Positions 31,825 to 40,509 of a DNA stretch of 64,000 bases are shown here, piece after piece (positions within the stretch are counted from its first letter, which is position 1; each line of letters opens with the position of its first letter). This DNA comes from Lachnospiraceae bacterium MA2020. GTDB lineage: Bacteria > Bacillota > Clostridia > Lachnospirales > Lachnospiraceae. The position numbers were made by a program, and so were the translations under genes. The DNA lies in contig JQKK01000006.1 of assembly GCA_000746015.1 (NCBI GenBank), forward strand, positions 62,001 through 126,000, written 5' to 3'. The notes beneath the pieces are model-generated. The model worked only from the letters and a program-made list of their open reading frames with translations, was not told the origin of the DNA and ran no database searches.

Positions 31825-33222
31825 TTATTTCATCACATACGGAACATTTACCATATATACATTGTCGATCCAGCTTGTTCCGTTTGCTCTCTTTGTGTCC
31901 AGACTGCTTATAAGGACACTTCTAAGCCTCATCTTCTGTCCTGTCTTACTATCAGCAACAGAGCTTGATGAGCTTATTACATAGTACTTGCCAGCGTTTT
32001 GTCCAAGATACATCATTTCATGGCCTTTGAAGAAAATCACAGATCCGGCAGGCATCAGATTCAGGACTGATTTTTTCTGCTCTGCGCTCATCCCAGTCAG
32101 GTCATGGTGAAGTACTGATGAAGATGCCGCCTGCCATGTCGTATTTCTCGGTAATTCAAGGCCAAAGCACTTATATATGCTTCTGATATAGCCTGAGCAA
32201 TCCTCAGAAGCGAGCATTCCACCCCATCCATAAGTATCTCCAAGCATTTCAAACGCCACATTCAAAAGGTTCCTTGTCGTAAGCGGAAGAAAACCTTCAT
32301 GTACATGCTCTCCTTCTGAAACCAGCGCAAGCTCTTTTTTGTAGCTGCCATCCAGATTTCTTACCGGAACATATACAACATAATTTTGTATTGGCGAACG
32401 GTTTGTAACAAGATTTCCATAGCTGCCCTGCGGAGCTATCTCAAGACATGTTCCCATTGTGAGCATAAGTCCTGAAACACTCGGATTGGTATTTGACTGC
32501 TCTAGATATACCTTTCCGTCCAGCACGACCAAAACACGTTCAGAAGGGATATCCCATGCATTAAGCCACTCATACTTATCTTTACATATTGCGATATCTG
32601 CTGCCTTAACCCATCCCGATGTGCTTGAGCTATAGCCGTAGTAGTACAAGCCGTCATTTGAGCTGCTCTTTATCACAAAGGGTTCATTTATCCTTAAAGT
32701 TGAATTAGCCATATAGTCAAAGTTCAGATCTCCGACTTCGTCTGTTATGATTGCATCTGTAGGATAAGAGCGGATCTCAGTCCTTGCCGCTGCTATGCCA
32801 TATGACACTTTTGACCTTGTAACAGTGCTCTGAGTATTAAGTACTATAGCATTTGTCAGAGCCTCTGTAACAGGATTTCCAAATGCGTCAAAATATCCGC
32901 CTGCAGTATAAGTTTTCATCTCCTCAACGCCGCTTGTAAACATAAGAGCATTAATATTAGCCGTATTTACGTTTTCATCGATTTTTTTGAGGTCATGCAT
33001 TTTTGTTGCAGGGTCAGCCATTACCCTCTCGTTTATGAGCTTTATCTGATCTTTGTCAGCCAAAACCTCATCGACATTTTGCAGCTGCCTGCTCAGCCAG
33101 TATGATGTCAGACTCATCTCCCTTGTAACATCATCCATATAAGCTGCTGCAGCATGTGCCTCAGTTGTGCACAACATTGTCATAGCAATCATAATCGCTG
33201 CAATCTTCTTCATTTTCCCCAT
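31825..33222 (-). CDS. Secreted NlpC/P60 cell-wall hydrolase with SH3-like domains
   Basis: A 465-residue exported peptidoglycan endopeptidase. The signal peptide ends at about AHAAA (residue 26). Two SH3b-like regions lie around residues 165-215 (LRINEPFVIKSSSNDGLYYY, core FVIKSSSNDGLYYYGYS) and 225-300. The NlpC/P60 catalytic domain begins near 320: YGWGGMLASEDCSGYI with catalytic Cys342, and PAGSVIFFKGHEMMYLG with His401. Arg and Thr in LPRNTTWQA also fit. It probably cuts stem peptides in the wall. RBS GGGGGAAAAT precedes the ATG. It is adjacent to a putative glycoside hydrolase in the same direction with a 25-base gap. Confidence 0.9.
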   Translation of the reverse strand: MGKMKKIAAIMIAMTMLCTTEAHAAAAYMDDVTREMSLTSYWLSRQLQNVDEVLADKDQIKLINERVMADPATKMHDLKKIDENVNTANINALMFTSGVEEMKTYTAGGYFDAFGNPVTEALTNAIVLNTQSTVTRSKVSYGIAAARTEIRSYPTDAIITDEVGDLNFDYMANSTLRINEPFVIKSSSNDGLYYYGYSSSTSGWVKAADIAICKDKYEWLNAWDIPSERVLVVLDGKVYLEQSNTNPSVSGLMLTMGTCLEIAPQGSYGNLVTNRSPIQNYVVYVPVRNLDGSYKKELALVSEGEHVHEGFLPLTTRNLLNVAFEMLGDTYGWGGMLASEDCSGYIRSIYKCFGLELPRNTTWQAASSSVLHHDLTGMSAEQKKSVLNLMPAGSVIFFKGHEMMYLGQNAGKYYVISSSSSVADSKTGQKMRLRSVLISSLDTKRANGTSWIDNVYMVNVPYVMK

Positions 33223-33289
33223 ATTTTCCCCCTTTGCTGTAGCAATTTACAGTAACATTGTAATCAAGTATAGCACAAATTAATAACAG

Positions 33290-33784
33290 TCAACAATCTG
33301 CACTTTTCTCACTATATATTACTCCCCATGCATCTATTAATCTGCTTAAATTCCATGCAGCATTTGCAGGACTGGTAGATGGTAAACATATCGCACATCT
33401 ATTTATTTTATCACGAATGTATTTGTTAAAATATTTCTCTGCCGTCTTTCCATTCACGTAAATATTTTCAATTCCGGCTGCATCTAAAATGACATTTAAA
33501 TCATTCGGTACTACATTTTTAATTGCTGAATCTGCCGATCCTTCAATATCACACGACTCAATAACATCCCATACAGCTATGCGATTCCTGATAAGAAATG
33601 CCTTCTTTTCATCTATCGTGATGGGTATATCTTCATTAAAAACAGCCGCTGTCACTTTCCAAAACCTGTTTTGCTTATGACCATAGAAAAACTGAACTTC
33701 CCTTGACTTCACAGAAGGAAAGCTACCAAGAATAAGTATTCTCGAATTGCTATCAAAAACAGGCGGAATAGGATGCTTGATCAT
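33290..33784 (-). CDS. DNA-deoxyinosine / mismatch-specific DNA glycosylase
   Basis: A 164-residue uracil-DNA-glycosylase-superfamily protein. SRILILGSFPSVKSREVQFFYGHKQNRFWKV (core LGSFPSVKSREVQFFYGHKQNRFW split here as ILGSFPSVKSREVQFF and YGHKQNRFW) is characteristic of the deoxyinosine or G/T-mismatch group (family 6-like), and the second motif is ICLPSTSPANAAW near the C-terminus. It removes deaminated bases from DNA. ATG at 33784 follows AGAGGAGATAATAAC; longer frames upstream have no ribosome site and would overlap the tuf-derived repeat. It is the first gene left of the island; before island insertion it probably lay directly downstream of tuf. Confidence 0.88.
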   Translation of the reverse strand: MIKHPIPPVFDSNSRILILGSFPSVKSREVQFFYGHKQNRFWKVTAAVFNEDIPITIDEKKAFLIRNRIAVWDVIESCDIEGSADSAIKNVVPNDLNVILDAAGIENIYVNGKTAEKYFNKYIRDKINRCAICLPSTSPANAAWNLSRLIDAWGVIYSEKSADC

Positions 33785-33852
33785 GTTATTATCTCCTCTA
33801 TGTGTCAGTAGCTCAGTTACTCTTCTGATTATAATACTTTTTAATCCGCTTT

Positions 33853-34073
33853 GGTACCAAAAAGGTACCAGAAGAAATTTTCCCATCAAAAAAGAGCTGA
33901 CTCCCGAGGGAATCAGCTCTTAATTTATGCTTGGACAAATATCTATTCAGATATGCGAAATGCCTTAACCATGCGGTTTACAGCATTTCTATAAAGTAAA
34001 AACTGTTAATCAGTTAAAATTACTTAATGATAGAAGCAACTCTTCCTGATCCTACTGTTCTACCACCCTCACG
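33853..34073 (-). repeat. Left direct repeat: displaced tuf 3' end with terminator
   Basis: This copy matches 46383-46603 with a nearly constant offset of about 12530 bases. It includes GGTACC-A5-GGTACC, a terminator hairpin (AGAGCTGACTCCC/GAATCAGCTCT, 33893-33920), the spacer and the last 17 codons of tuf. The final 66 bases (34008-34073) are identical to 46538-46603; the rest differs moderately. It is the expected scar of site-specific integration into the tuf 3' end. Confidence 0.85.
34020..34073 (-). pseudogene. Remnant of tuf (last 17 codons)
   Basis: Encodes [17 protein letters not shown] and a stop, identical to the C-terminus of EF-Tu at 46550-46603. Upstream of the Arg codon the sequence (ATTATAGC on the plus strand) has no relation to tuf, so this is a displaced end, not a second gene. 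Confidence 0.9.
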
Positions 34074-34176
34074 ATTATAGCTTTCGTTTATCGTGGTGCT
34101 AAGCCTTGATTTTACAGGCTTCTTTTTGAGCATATTATTCATATTTGCCCTATTTTTTATGGTTTTTGAAATTTTT

Positions 34177-34193
34177 GGTACCAAAAAGGTACC
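34177..34193. repeat. Third GGTACC-A5-GGTACC copy at the island's inner left end
   Basis: GGTACCAAAAAGGTACC is preceded by TTTTT and followed by AGAAGAGAATTT, just as at 33853 and 46383. TTTTTGGTACCAAAAA is a perfect palindrome. It lies ten bases after which the Rpn gene ends (stop at 34204). It may mark an integration core. Confidence 0.7.
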
Positions 34194-34203
34194 AGAAGAG
34201 AAT

Positions 34204-35064
34204 TTATTTCATATATTCCTTAAATTTTGCCTCAGTTACACCTAATCTCTTTGCAGCTTCACTTATACTTATAATGCTATCATTCACAAGAGAAACCAGT
34301 GTGTCTATTTTTCCCTTCTCTATCATACTATTATCATGCATTTCTGCTATTTCCTGCTCATCAAATAATGTCATCATAATATCCACAACCTCCTTTTCCC
34401 TTGATTCAAGATACTCCTTGAGAATGTTTCGGTCTTTACATATACTTATTGTTTTTAAGATTGTTTCCTTACTACGTCCATGAAGCCTTCTCTGCTCATT
34501 ATATATCTTAGAAAACAGTATGTACTGATTCAAAATATCCGTACTTTCAGTCTGTCGTATGACCTTAATCTTCAAATCTAAAAATGCATTATCACCTTCA
34601 AAAAATTCCTCAGCCAATGATATTGTATCCTGAATATCTTTCTCATCGCCGATATAGATAACATACAGTTCCGGCTTTGGAACAACTACCTTCTTCTCGC
34701 CATACAGATCAGCCTTTTGCTCCTTAAAATAAAGCTGGTAGGTTCTTGCCAAATACATCAATACTCTTACCAGTATATTCAGACTCCATGTTGACTGTGC
34801 TTCTAGCAAGAGCATCAGCCTGTCCCCTACTCTGAAACCTAAATCATTTACAATGTCGTTTACTAAGACGTTGCGAATTGTGACATTCTTCAAGTCACTC
34901 TCTGTAGTAATTTTATCCTCTGGGTGAAGTGTCTGATATAACTCCATCAGATACTTGCGATTGTAAAACAAATCCGAAAACACTGTCGCCTTAATTATAT
35001 GCTTTACATAATTTTCATTTCCTGCTTCTTCAATTACTTCACCGTTCACGTTATCTAAAGCCAT
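34204..35064 (-). CDS. Rpn-family recombination-promoting nuclease / putative transposase
   Basis: A 286-residue protein of the PD-(D/E)XK Rpn/YhgA-like family. KATVFSDLFYNRKYLMELYQTL at the start, VLVNDIVNDLGFRVGDRLMLLLEAQSTWSLNILVRVLMYLARTYQLYF in the middle (core LMLLLEAQSTWS with the catalytic Glu-x-Gln) and EMHDNSMIEKGKIDTLVSLV near the end are typical of Lachnospiraceae members. A C-terminal helix-turn-helix (ISISEAAKRLGVTEAKF) follows. The ATG at 35064 has AAAGGAACAGG upstream. Rpn proteins nick DNA and stimulate recombination, which would fit the island setting. It is not a canonical transposase and has no terminal repeats of its own. Confidence 0.85.
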   Translation of the reverse strand: MALDNVNGEVIEEAGNENYVKHIIKATVFSDLFYNRKYLMELYQTLHPEDKITTESDLKNVTIRNVLVNDIVNDLGFRVGDRLMLLLEAQSTWSLNILVRVLMYLARTYQLYFKEQKADLYGEKKVVVPKPELYVIYIGDEKDIQDTISLAEEFFEGDNAFLDLKIKVIRQTESTDILNQYILFSKIYNEQRRLHGRSKETILKTISICKDRNILKEYLESREKEVVDIMMTLFDEQEIAEMHDNSMIEKGKIDTLVSLVNDSIISISEAAKRLGVTEAKFKEYMK

Positions 35065-35348
35065 GTCCTGTTCCTTTCTCAACTAGTTAACTATATTATA
35101 TCAGATAATTATGGACAATATACTTATTTTTCTGTATGATGCTGAAATTGCAAAAACTTCTTGTTTTATTCAAACACAGCAAGTCTACACAAATGAAGCA
35201 AAGCTATCACTGTCTATGGGTTCTCCGCCAGCAGTCTGCTGTTGTAGCTTATAATCTGCGGCATAATTCGTTCAGAAAGTGCCGTTATAAACTCATATTA
35301 AGTGATTTTTTGCAGTTTTTACTCCACAAGACGTATATTCTCTTTAAT
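35065..35348. other. Intergenic stretch without recognised gene
   Basis: An AT-rich gap of 284 bases between the Rpn gene and the treble-clef gene. A plus-strand open frame runs through it but has no ribosome site, atypical composition and no recognisable motif. A TTGACA-like promoter for the Rpn gene is not clear. I see no RNA gene, hairpin terminator or repeat here. Confidence 0.5.
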
Positions 35349-37496
35349 TCATACTATAATACTACTTCTTATCTTGCCCGCACATTTAGGACATCCTCTT
35401 CCAGCGACTCGGTTATTCACAGCTGCTTCCCATTCATAACTACATTTTCTGCATTTCCACCATACTTTTTTTGCAACTCGCGACATGATGTCTGATGGAG
35501 TTAGCAGATCATTCTTCTCGTAGTTCCATTCTTCTGCAAGTAATGGTCTTACTGTTCCTAAATCATTTACACCTCGAATCAACTTCTTTCCTGCACAAAA
35601 AGGACAACCCCGTCCTTTCATTGAACGATTATCAATAATTGCTTGCCACTCATGTCCTTTTTTGCACTTCCACCATACTTTCTTTGAAGATGAAAGCGTA
35701 ACTTGAGAAGGCAAAATAACATTTTTCTCATAATTCCATTCTTCACAAAGATCTGGTCTCAGCGACAATAAATCCGTCTCTCCTTCAATCGCATATCTTC
35801 CTGAACAATATGGGCAGCCATTTCCCTCAACTCGGTTGGCTATAGTCGAGATCCATCTATGCCCCGATTTACAAATCCAGTGTATCTTTTTTGAAGAATG
35901 AGGAAGGTAATGATCCGGATTTGTTTTGTTTAATTCTTTATCCCATTCCTCAGCCAAAACAGGGTAACGTGTATTAAAATCATTTTCACCAATTATAGCT
36001 GCCCTACCAGAGCAGTAAGGACATCCTTGTCCTAAGACTCGATTATGGATTATCGATTTCCATTCATGTCCCTTGCTACATATCCACCAAACAGGCTTCG
36101 ATGACCCATATTTAATTTGTGCTGGCAACAATGGATTATTCTTTTGATAATCCCATTCTTTTGCCAATTCTGGATAAACACTTTCCAATGAATTCTTCTT
36201 TTCTTGGTAATTCATCAATTCGTCAATTTTGTTTCTATCCCTCTCAATATCAATATCTACTCTCTTTTGTCCTAGCTCCTTCTCCAGAATATCCTTAATT
36301 GCTTCATTAAGTGATTCAGTTGTTAAGTCTTTAAGAAAAAATTCTATTGATGTAGAGTTAAGCGCAGGACATTGTGGCTCGCGAATCCTAAGAAGACTAA
36401 TGCCATTTTCGTTACACAGTATATCCTTCTTTATGTCTCTATCTTTTTTCTTATGCCAAAACTGACCATCATACTCGATAGCTATTTTTTCACTCTCTAT
36501 ATAAACATCAACATCTTGTCTTTTTAAAAATCCCAAATTATCATTTTCTGTTGCATCAGGATAATACTGCAAAACATAATAATAAACGGATTTCTCTGCA
36601 AATGATATGTGTGTTTCCGAAGAACATTCAGGGCAACCATTTCCAGCAGTCCTATTGTTTATCATTGATTTCCAACTATGACCTTTTATGCATCTCCACC
36701 ATACTTTTTTATTCGAATAAATTGTCACTTCTGTTGGCAAAATAGAGTTTTTCTCGTAGTCCCATTCTTTAGCTAATTTAGGAGACACTGTTGCCAAGTC
36801 ATTTACTCCTTCTATTGCCTTTTGACCAGCACAATATGGACAACCACTCCCATGGTGTCTATGATATATTTTACTTTCCCATTCATGTCCATACCTACAT
36901 TTCCACCAGACTTTTTTATTAGTTCCTGTTGTTACTTGCGTTGGTAATAGTGTATTTTTCTCGTAATTCCATTCTTTAGCAAGTTCGGGATTCAACGTTG
37001 GTAAGTCATTATACCCCGGCAATATAGCTTTCCCTGCACAATATGGACACCTTGTCCCATGACTTCTACTACTAATTGCAACCTTCCACGAATGCCCCTT
37101 GGAACATTTCCACCAAGCCTTCTTACTTGATGAAGCTGTAAAGTCTGAAGGTTTAAGCATTTCATTTTTCTCATAATCCCACTCAAGAGATATATTTGGA
37201 AAAAGAGTCTCAAAATCATTCTCTCCCCTTATTGGTAATCGTCCTGAGCAATATGGGCATCCATTTCCTCCGTTGGTCCTATTTGAAATTGTTGATTCCC
37301 ATTCATGTCCAAACTTACAAATCCACCATACCTTCTTACTTGATTTACCGGTTACAGAATCAGGGGTTAGTGTAAGATTCTTTGGATAATCCCATTCTTT
37401 TGCTATTTCTGGAAATAGTGTTTTCAAATTATTTTCAATAATTATTTGTTTTCTCATTCCTTTTCCAACTCTATTACAAACAAAACTTATTTCCAT
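35349..37496 (-). CDS. Eight-repeat treble-clef zinc-ribbon protein with PD-(D/E)XK-like nuclease core
   Basis: A 715-residue protein. Eight repeats of about 68 residues (four before and four after the centre) follow the pattern P-x-L-A-x-E-W-x-Y-x-K-N...K-x-V-W-W-x-C-x-x-G-H-x-W-x5-N-R...G-x-G-C-P-x-C. Each has two CxxC/CxxGH-type halves and should bind one zinc; this is the DUF4379-like treble-clef family. Between repeats four and five (about residues 290-410) lies SFAEKSVYYYVLQYYP, VDVYIESEKIAIEYDGQFWH and LLRIREPQCP, which fits a Vsr/DUF559-like PD-(D/E)XK endonuclease fold (Asp, then Glu-x-Asp). It probably binds and cuts nucleic acid, possibly in defence of the island. Start may be ATG 37496 or 37457. 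Confidence 0.8.
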   Translation of the reverse strand: MEISFVCNRVGKGMRKQIIIENNLKTLFPEIAKEWDYPKNLTLTPDSVTGKSSKKVWWICKFGHEWESTISNRTNGGNGCPYCSGRLPIRGENDFETLFPNISLEWDYEKNEMLKPSDFTASSSKKAWWKCSKGHSWKVAISSRSHGTRCPYCAGKAILPGYNDLPTLNPELAKEWNYEKNTLLPTQVTTGTNKKVWWKCRYGHEWESKIYHRHHGSGCPYCAGQKAIEGVNDLATVSPKLAKEWDYEKNSILPTEVTIYSNKKVWWRCIKGHSWKSMINNRTAGNGCPECSSETHISFAEKSVYYYVLQYYPDATENDNLGFLKRQDVDVYIESEKIAIEYDGQFWHKKKDRDIKKDILCNENGISLLRIREPQCPALNSTSIEFFLKDLTTESLNEAIKDILEKELGQKRVDIDIERDRNKIDELMNYQEKKNSLESVYPELAKEWDYQKNNPLLPAQIKYGSSKPVWWICSKGHEWKSIIHNRVLGQGCPYCSGRAAIIGENDFNTRYPVLAEEWDKELNKTNPDHYLPHSSKKIHWICKSGHRWISTIANRVEGNGCPYCSGRYAIEGETDLLSLRPDLCEEWNYEKNVILPSQVTLSSSKKVWWKCKKGHEWQAIIDNRSMKGRGCPFCAGKKLIRGVNDLGTVRPLLAEEWNYEKNDLLTPSDIMSRVAKKVWWKCRKCSYEWEAAVNNRVAGRGCPKCAGKIRSSIIV

Positions 37497-37519
37497 TTAT
37501 TACGTTCTATTCTATCTTC

Positions 37520-38599
37520 TCAATTTTTCTCAAACCACTCCACTATCTTCTCATAAGAATTGTTTATTTTTTCCGCAAGTAAATCAATCCGCTCCTTATC
37601 ATATTCCCCTGTTTGTTTATACAAAAGCATCCTATCAAGGAGTTCTTTTAGAGCTTCCCTATAATCTTCCTCTGCATAAGCCAATTCCGGATATATTCTC
37701 TCTATTGCCTCATGGTTGTATTTAGGAAGCTTATCAGAAACTATCAATGATTTTGAAGTAGAACATGAAACTCCCCATAAGGGTTTTTCCTCTTCAAAGT
37801 ACATGAATCCCATAGTAGCAGTGGCTTCATCAAAATCACTATATTTCTCTATTACCAACATTTGTTCCTGAGTCTTTTTTGTTCTTGGCAACAAAGATCT
37901 TGCTATCTGATAATCATCAGGATTATCTTCAACTGAAAAAATATCATCAGGAAACCCTATTTTCCTTATTTCATTTTCTTGGAAATCATAATCATATTTT
38001 AGCTCGTCTTTTTTATTTTCATCATCAAATGGAGAGACCATATCAAAAGCTATACTTCCAGATTGAAAATTTTCAATATCATTTTTATTTATCTTATAAA
38101 CCCAAACATTTCTTATATCTTTCTGCCCACCATACAATATATCCAATTTTTTACCACTTAGAGAATAATATCCACAGTTATCTATAAAAGAATTCATAAC
38201 GCTATCCCATGGCAAGCTATATTCACTGCAATAAGTATTTGTGTTTATAATCAATTTCACATCATCATTAGAATTTCCAATCTTTATATTCTTTCTCCCC
38301 GTATTATTCATGTCAAAGGTTATGAGCATATAGCGTTCCATAGCATTTAGCTCATCCTCCTCCATATTGATAGAACTATCGGGTTCAAAATAAAATATCC
38401 CTTTGACTTCTATACTTGTTTCTCTATCCTCATAAATTTCTGCACTCGATTTCATTTCTTCATCTGTCTTTTCTTCGTTGTTATATTTTTTATCAACACT
38501 ATTGTTATCTGAATCAGTGTGAACATTTATAGAACAAGCTGCAAGTATCAGTGATACTATAATTACACAAACTACATCATAAAATTTTTTTCTTGTCAT
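37520..38599 (-). CDS. Island-borne lipoprotein of unknown function
   Basis: A 359-residue lipoprotein: VVCVIIVSLILAACSINVHTD with lipobox LAAC and Cys near residue 22. An Asp/Asn/Glu-rich linker is followed by a beta-sandwich-like domain (about 60-215; MLITFDMNNTGRKNIKIG recalls DUF4352/telokin-like immunoglobulin folds of surface proteins). A C-terminal coiled or helical stretch (ELAYAEEDYREALKELLDRMLLYKQTGEYDKERIDLLAEKI, core REALKELLDRMLLYKQTGEY) closes it. Codon use is AT-rich like the rest of the cargo. RBS GGGGG precedes the ATG. Possibly an immunity or entry-exclusion factor; no evidence decides. Confidence 0.65.
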   Translation of the reverse strand: MTRKKFYDVVCVIIVSLILAACSINVHTDSDNNSVDKKYNNEEKTDEEMKSSAEIYEDRETSIEVKGIFYFEPDSSINMEEDELNAMERYMLITFDMNNTGRKNIKIGNSNDDVKLIINTNTYCSEYSLPWDSVMNSFIDNCGYYSLSGKKLDILYGGQKDIRNVWVYKINKNDIENFQSGSIAFDMVSPFDDENKKDELKYDYDFQENEIRKIGFPDDIFSVEDNPDDYQIARSLLPRTKKTQEQMLVIEKYSDFDEATATMGFMYFEEEKPLWGVSCSTSKSLIVSDKLPKYNHEAIERIYPELAYAEEDYREALKELLDRMLLYKQTGEYDKERIDLLAEKINNSYEKIVEWFEKN

Positions 38600-38736
38600 A
38601 TATAGCCCCCATAATTATATTACTCGTAATCTATACATTCAGTTTTATGATATCATTGACTGTGATTGCACTCAATATAATTACATATTTTATAATGTTC
38701 TTTCTATTGAACAACTCTACCATAGATCCATCTAAT

Positions 38737-38888
38737 TATTGCTTTTGGTACTCCCATCTCCTGTAAGACCTTTGTAAGGCTGTCCTCGGTCTTCATACTG
38801 ATTTTAATCCATGTGCTCCGGAATATTTGTCTAAATGCGAATGCGGCGTTGCTTCATCCATGTGCAACACCGCATTAGAGAGATATAA
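38737..38888 (-). pseudogene. Fragment of a MobV relaxase gene
   Basis: These 152 bases align with 42331-42484 inside the intact relaxase at roughly 85% identity, covering the codons for the catalytic HxDExxPHxH motif (HMDEATPH can still be read). Two single-base deletions shift the frame. The rest of the gene is absent. The remaining 38600-38736 and 38889-38930 hold no recognisable gene; ATTTTTTATGGTTTTTA at 38894 resembles the sequence that precedes the GGTACC repeat at 34150. Confidence 0.85.
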
Positions 38889-38930
38889 AATGTCATTTTT
38901 TATGGTTTTTAAAATTATTGATACCCAATT

Positions 38931-40496
38931 TCAATATGATTCTGTTCGCTTTCCATAAACAACATTTGTCTTATAAACATAAGTAAAATAAACATCCTGA
39001 GATTTATCTGTTTTTTTATAATTTGCTGTTATTTTAGAACCAGAAAGAGTAATCGAAGTTAAATCGTCAATCTTAATTGTCCCCATACTTCCCACAGAAT
39101 CCTCTTTCTTCAGATTGACAGTATCCTGTTTTACCAAAGACCCCAATGAAGAATACGATGTATAAATAGGAATATAGCCGATGACTACAACCTTTTTATT
39201 ACCTTTTTGATCAAGTTTACACCTTAATTCTATAGTAACATCCCCTTCTTCAAAATCACGATACCACCAATAATCACTATATGATCCTACTTGAGTAGTT
39301 CTCATTTGTCCACCAGTTGAAACCCATTTTCCACATATGCTTAACCATTGACTATTATCGTTTAGAATTTTTGACAGTTCACCGGCAGAAATACCATTAT
39401 ATGATATACTTGGTGATATTTTATCTAATTTCGCTTTTGCCGCATTCAAGTTACCACTTTCCATTAAATCCTTTGCCGACATCATATCGCAAACAAACGA
39501 AAGATCTTTAGAATTTTCGTAATTGATAACAGTGTCAAAATAACTCTTTGCTCCTGCATATTTCTTATTATTTAGAAGAAAGTTACCATAGTCATATGTA
39601 GTTGAAATATACAAATCGTGTGCATCAAGCACATTCCCTGCGTCTCTAAATGATGAAATAGCTTCGGAATAATTCTTTTCTGCTAATTTTATCTGACCTT
39701 CTGCATATTTTGCATAGTTATTTGCTTCAAAATCCTTTTTGTCCAAACATTTAAATATAGTGATAGCCGTCACATAATCTTTATTATTTACATAATCCTC
39801 TCCAATTTTATTGATTCTATCCTTAGAATCCTTAAACCCATTACTATCACCAAATGATTTTGCTGCATTTAAAAATTTTCCCTTGTTCTGATAATCCAAA
39901 CCTATGTTATAAGAACATTCGTTACTCTTTTCTATTGATTTCTCGTAATTCTTAAGTCCATCAAATATTTTCTTAGCATCTGCATATTGACCACTTTCCA
40001 ACAAGGAAATACCATAATTATAATCACATTTTTTTATCTGCTTTGAGGCATCCTTGTAATTCAAGCACTTATTAAATTCCGCTTTTGCACTGTCCCATTC
40101 ACCCTTTTCTAAGAGACTAATACCATTCAAATAGCTCTCCCTGATTATTGCATCTTTAAGCTTATCTGCGGAATCTTCGTAATTTCCAGCTTTTTCATAA
40201 TATCTCTTTGCCTTTTCATAATTTTCCTCAGCAAACGCTTTTTCAGCCTTGTTATAATATGCCTTTGGAGTACAATTCGTAAAATAATATGCTATACCAA
40301 GAGCAATTATCAAAATAGTCCCCATTATAAATAGCACATTTTTCTTAGAAACAATCCTTATGCTTGACAACTCTCCGCTTGGCTGTTCCTGATTTATAGA
40401 ATCAATTGAATTGTTTAAGGGATAACCACAATGTATACACTTAGGTGCCTTATCCGATACGTCTTTTCCACATTCAGGGCATTTAATTATAGCCAT
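38931..40496 (-). CDS. Zinc-ribbon, membrane-anchored TPR protein
   Basis: A 521-residue protein. An N-terminal zinc ribbon (IKCPECGKDVSDKAPKCIHCGYPL) with two CxxC pairs is followed by a membrane helix at about 51-70 and then a long row of tetratricopeptide-like units (about 80-370; repeating YNKAEKAFAEENYEKAKRYYEKAGNYEDSADK-like phrases such as YGISLLESGQYADAKKIF). The last 150 residues form a beta-rich domain (KWVSTGGQMRTTQVGSYSD). The zinc ribbon would face the cytoplasm and the TPR rod the outside. Function unknown. It lies with a shorter paralogue 14 bases upstream. Sequence is AT-rich. Confidence 0.75.
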   Translation of the reverse strand: MAIIKCPECGKDVSDKAPKCIHCGYPLNNSIDSINQEQPSGELSSIRIVSKKNVLFIMGTILIIALGIAYYFTNCTPKAYYNKAEKAFAEENYEKAKRYYEKAGNYEDSADKLKDAIIRESYLNGISLLEKGEWDSAKAEFNKCLNYKDASKQIKKCDYNYGISLLESGQYADAKKIFDGLKNYEKSIEKSNECSYNIGLDYQNKGKFLNAAKSFGDSNGFKDSKDRINKIGEDYVNNKDYVTAITIFKCLDKKDFEANNYAKYAEGQIKLAEKNYSEAISSFRDAGNVLDAHDLYISTTYDYGNFLLNNKKYAGAKSYFDTVINYENSKDLSFVCDMMSAKDLMESGNLNAAKAKLDKISPSISYNGISAGELSKILNDNSQWLSICGKWVSTGGQMRTTQVGSYSDYWWYRDFEEGDVTIELRCKLDQKGNKKVVVIGYIPIYTSYSSLGSLVKQDTVNLKKEDSVGSMGTIKIDDLTSITLSGSKITANYKKTDKSQDVYFTYVYKTNVVYGKRTESY

Positions 40497-40509
40497 TTAT
40501 TTTCCCTCC

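Noticed and set aside
34020-34073. A possible second tuf gene
   Set aside because: Only the last 17 codons are present; sequence before them is unrelated. It is a displaced end.
35136-35495. A plus-strand open frame between the nuclease genes
   Set aside because: No ribosome site, overlaps the treble-clef gene on the other strand, and no recognisable protein signature.
35349-37496. DNA-level tandem repeat
   Set aside because: The repetition is at protein level; nucleotide copies are too divergent to be a recent tandem array.
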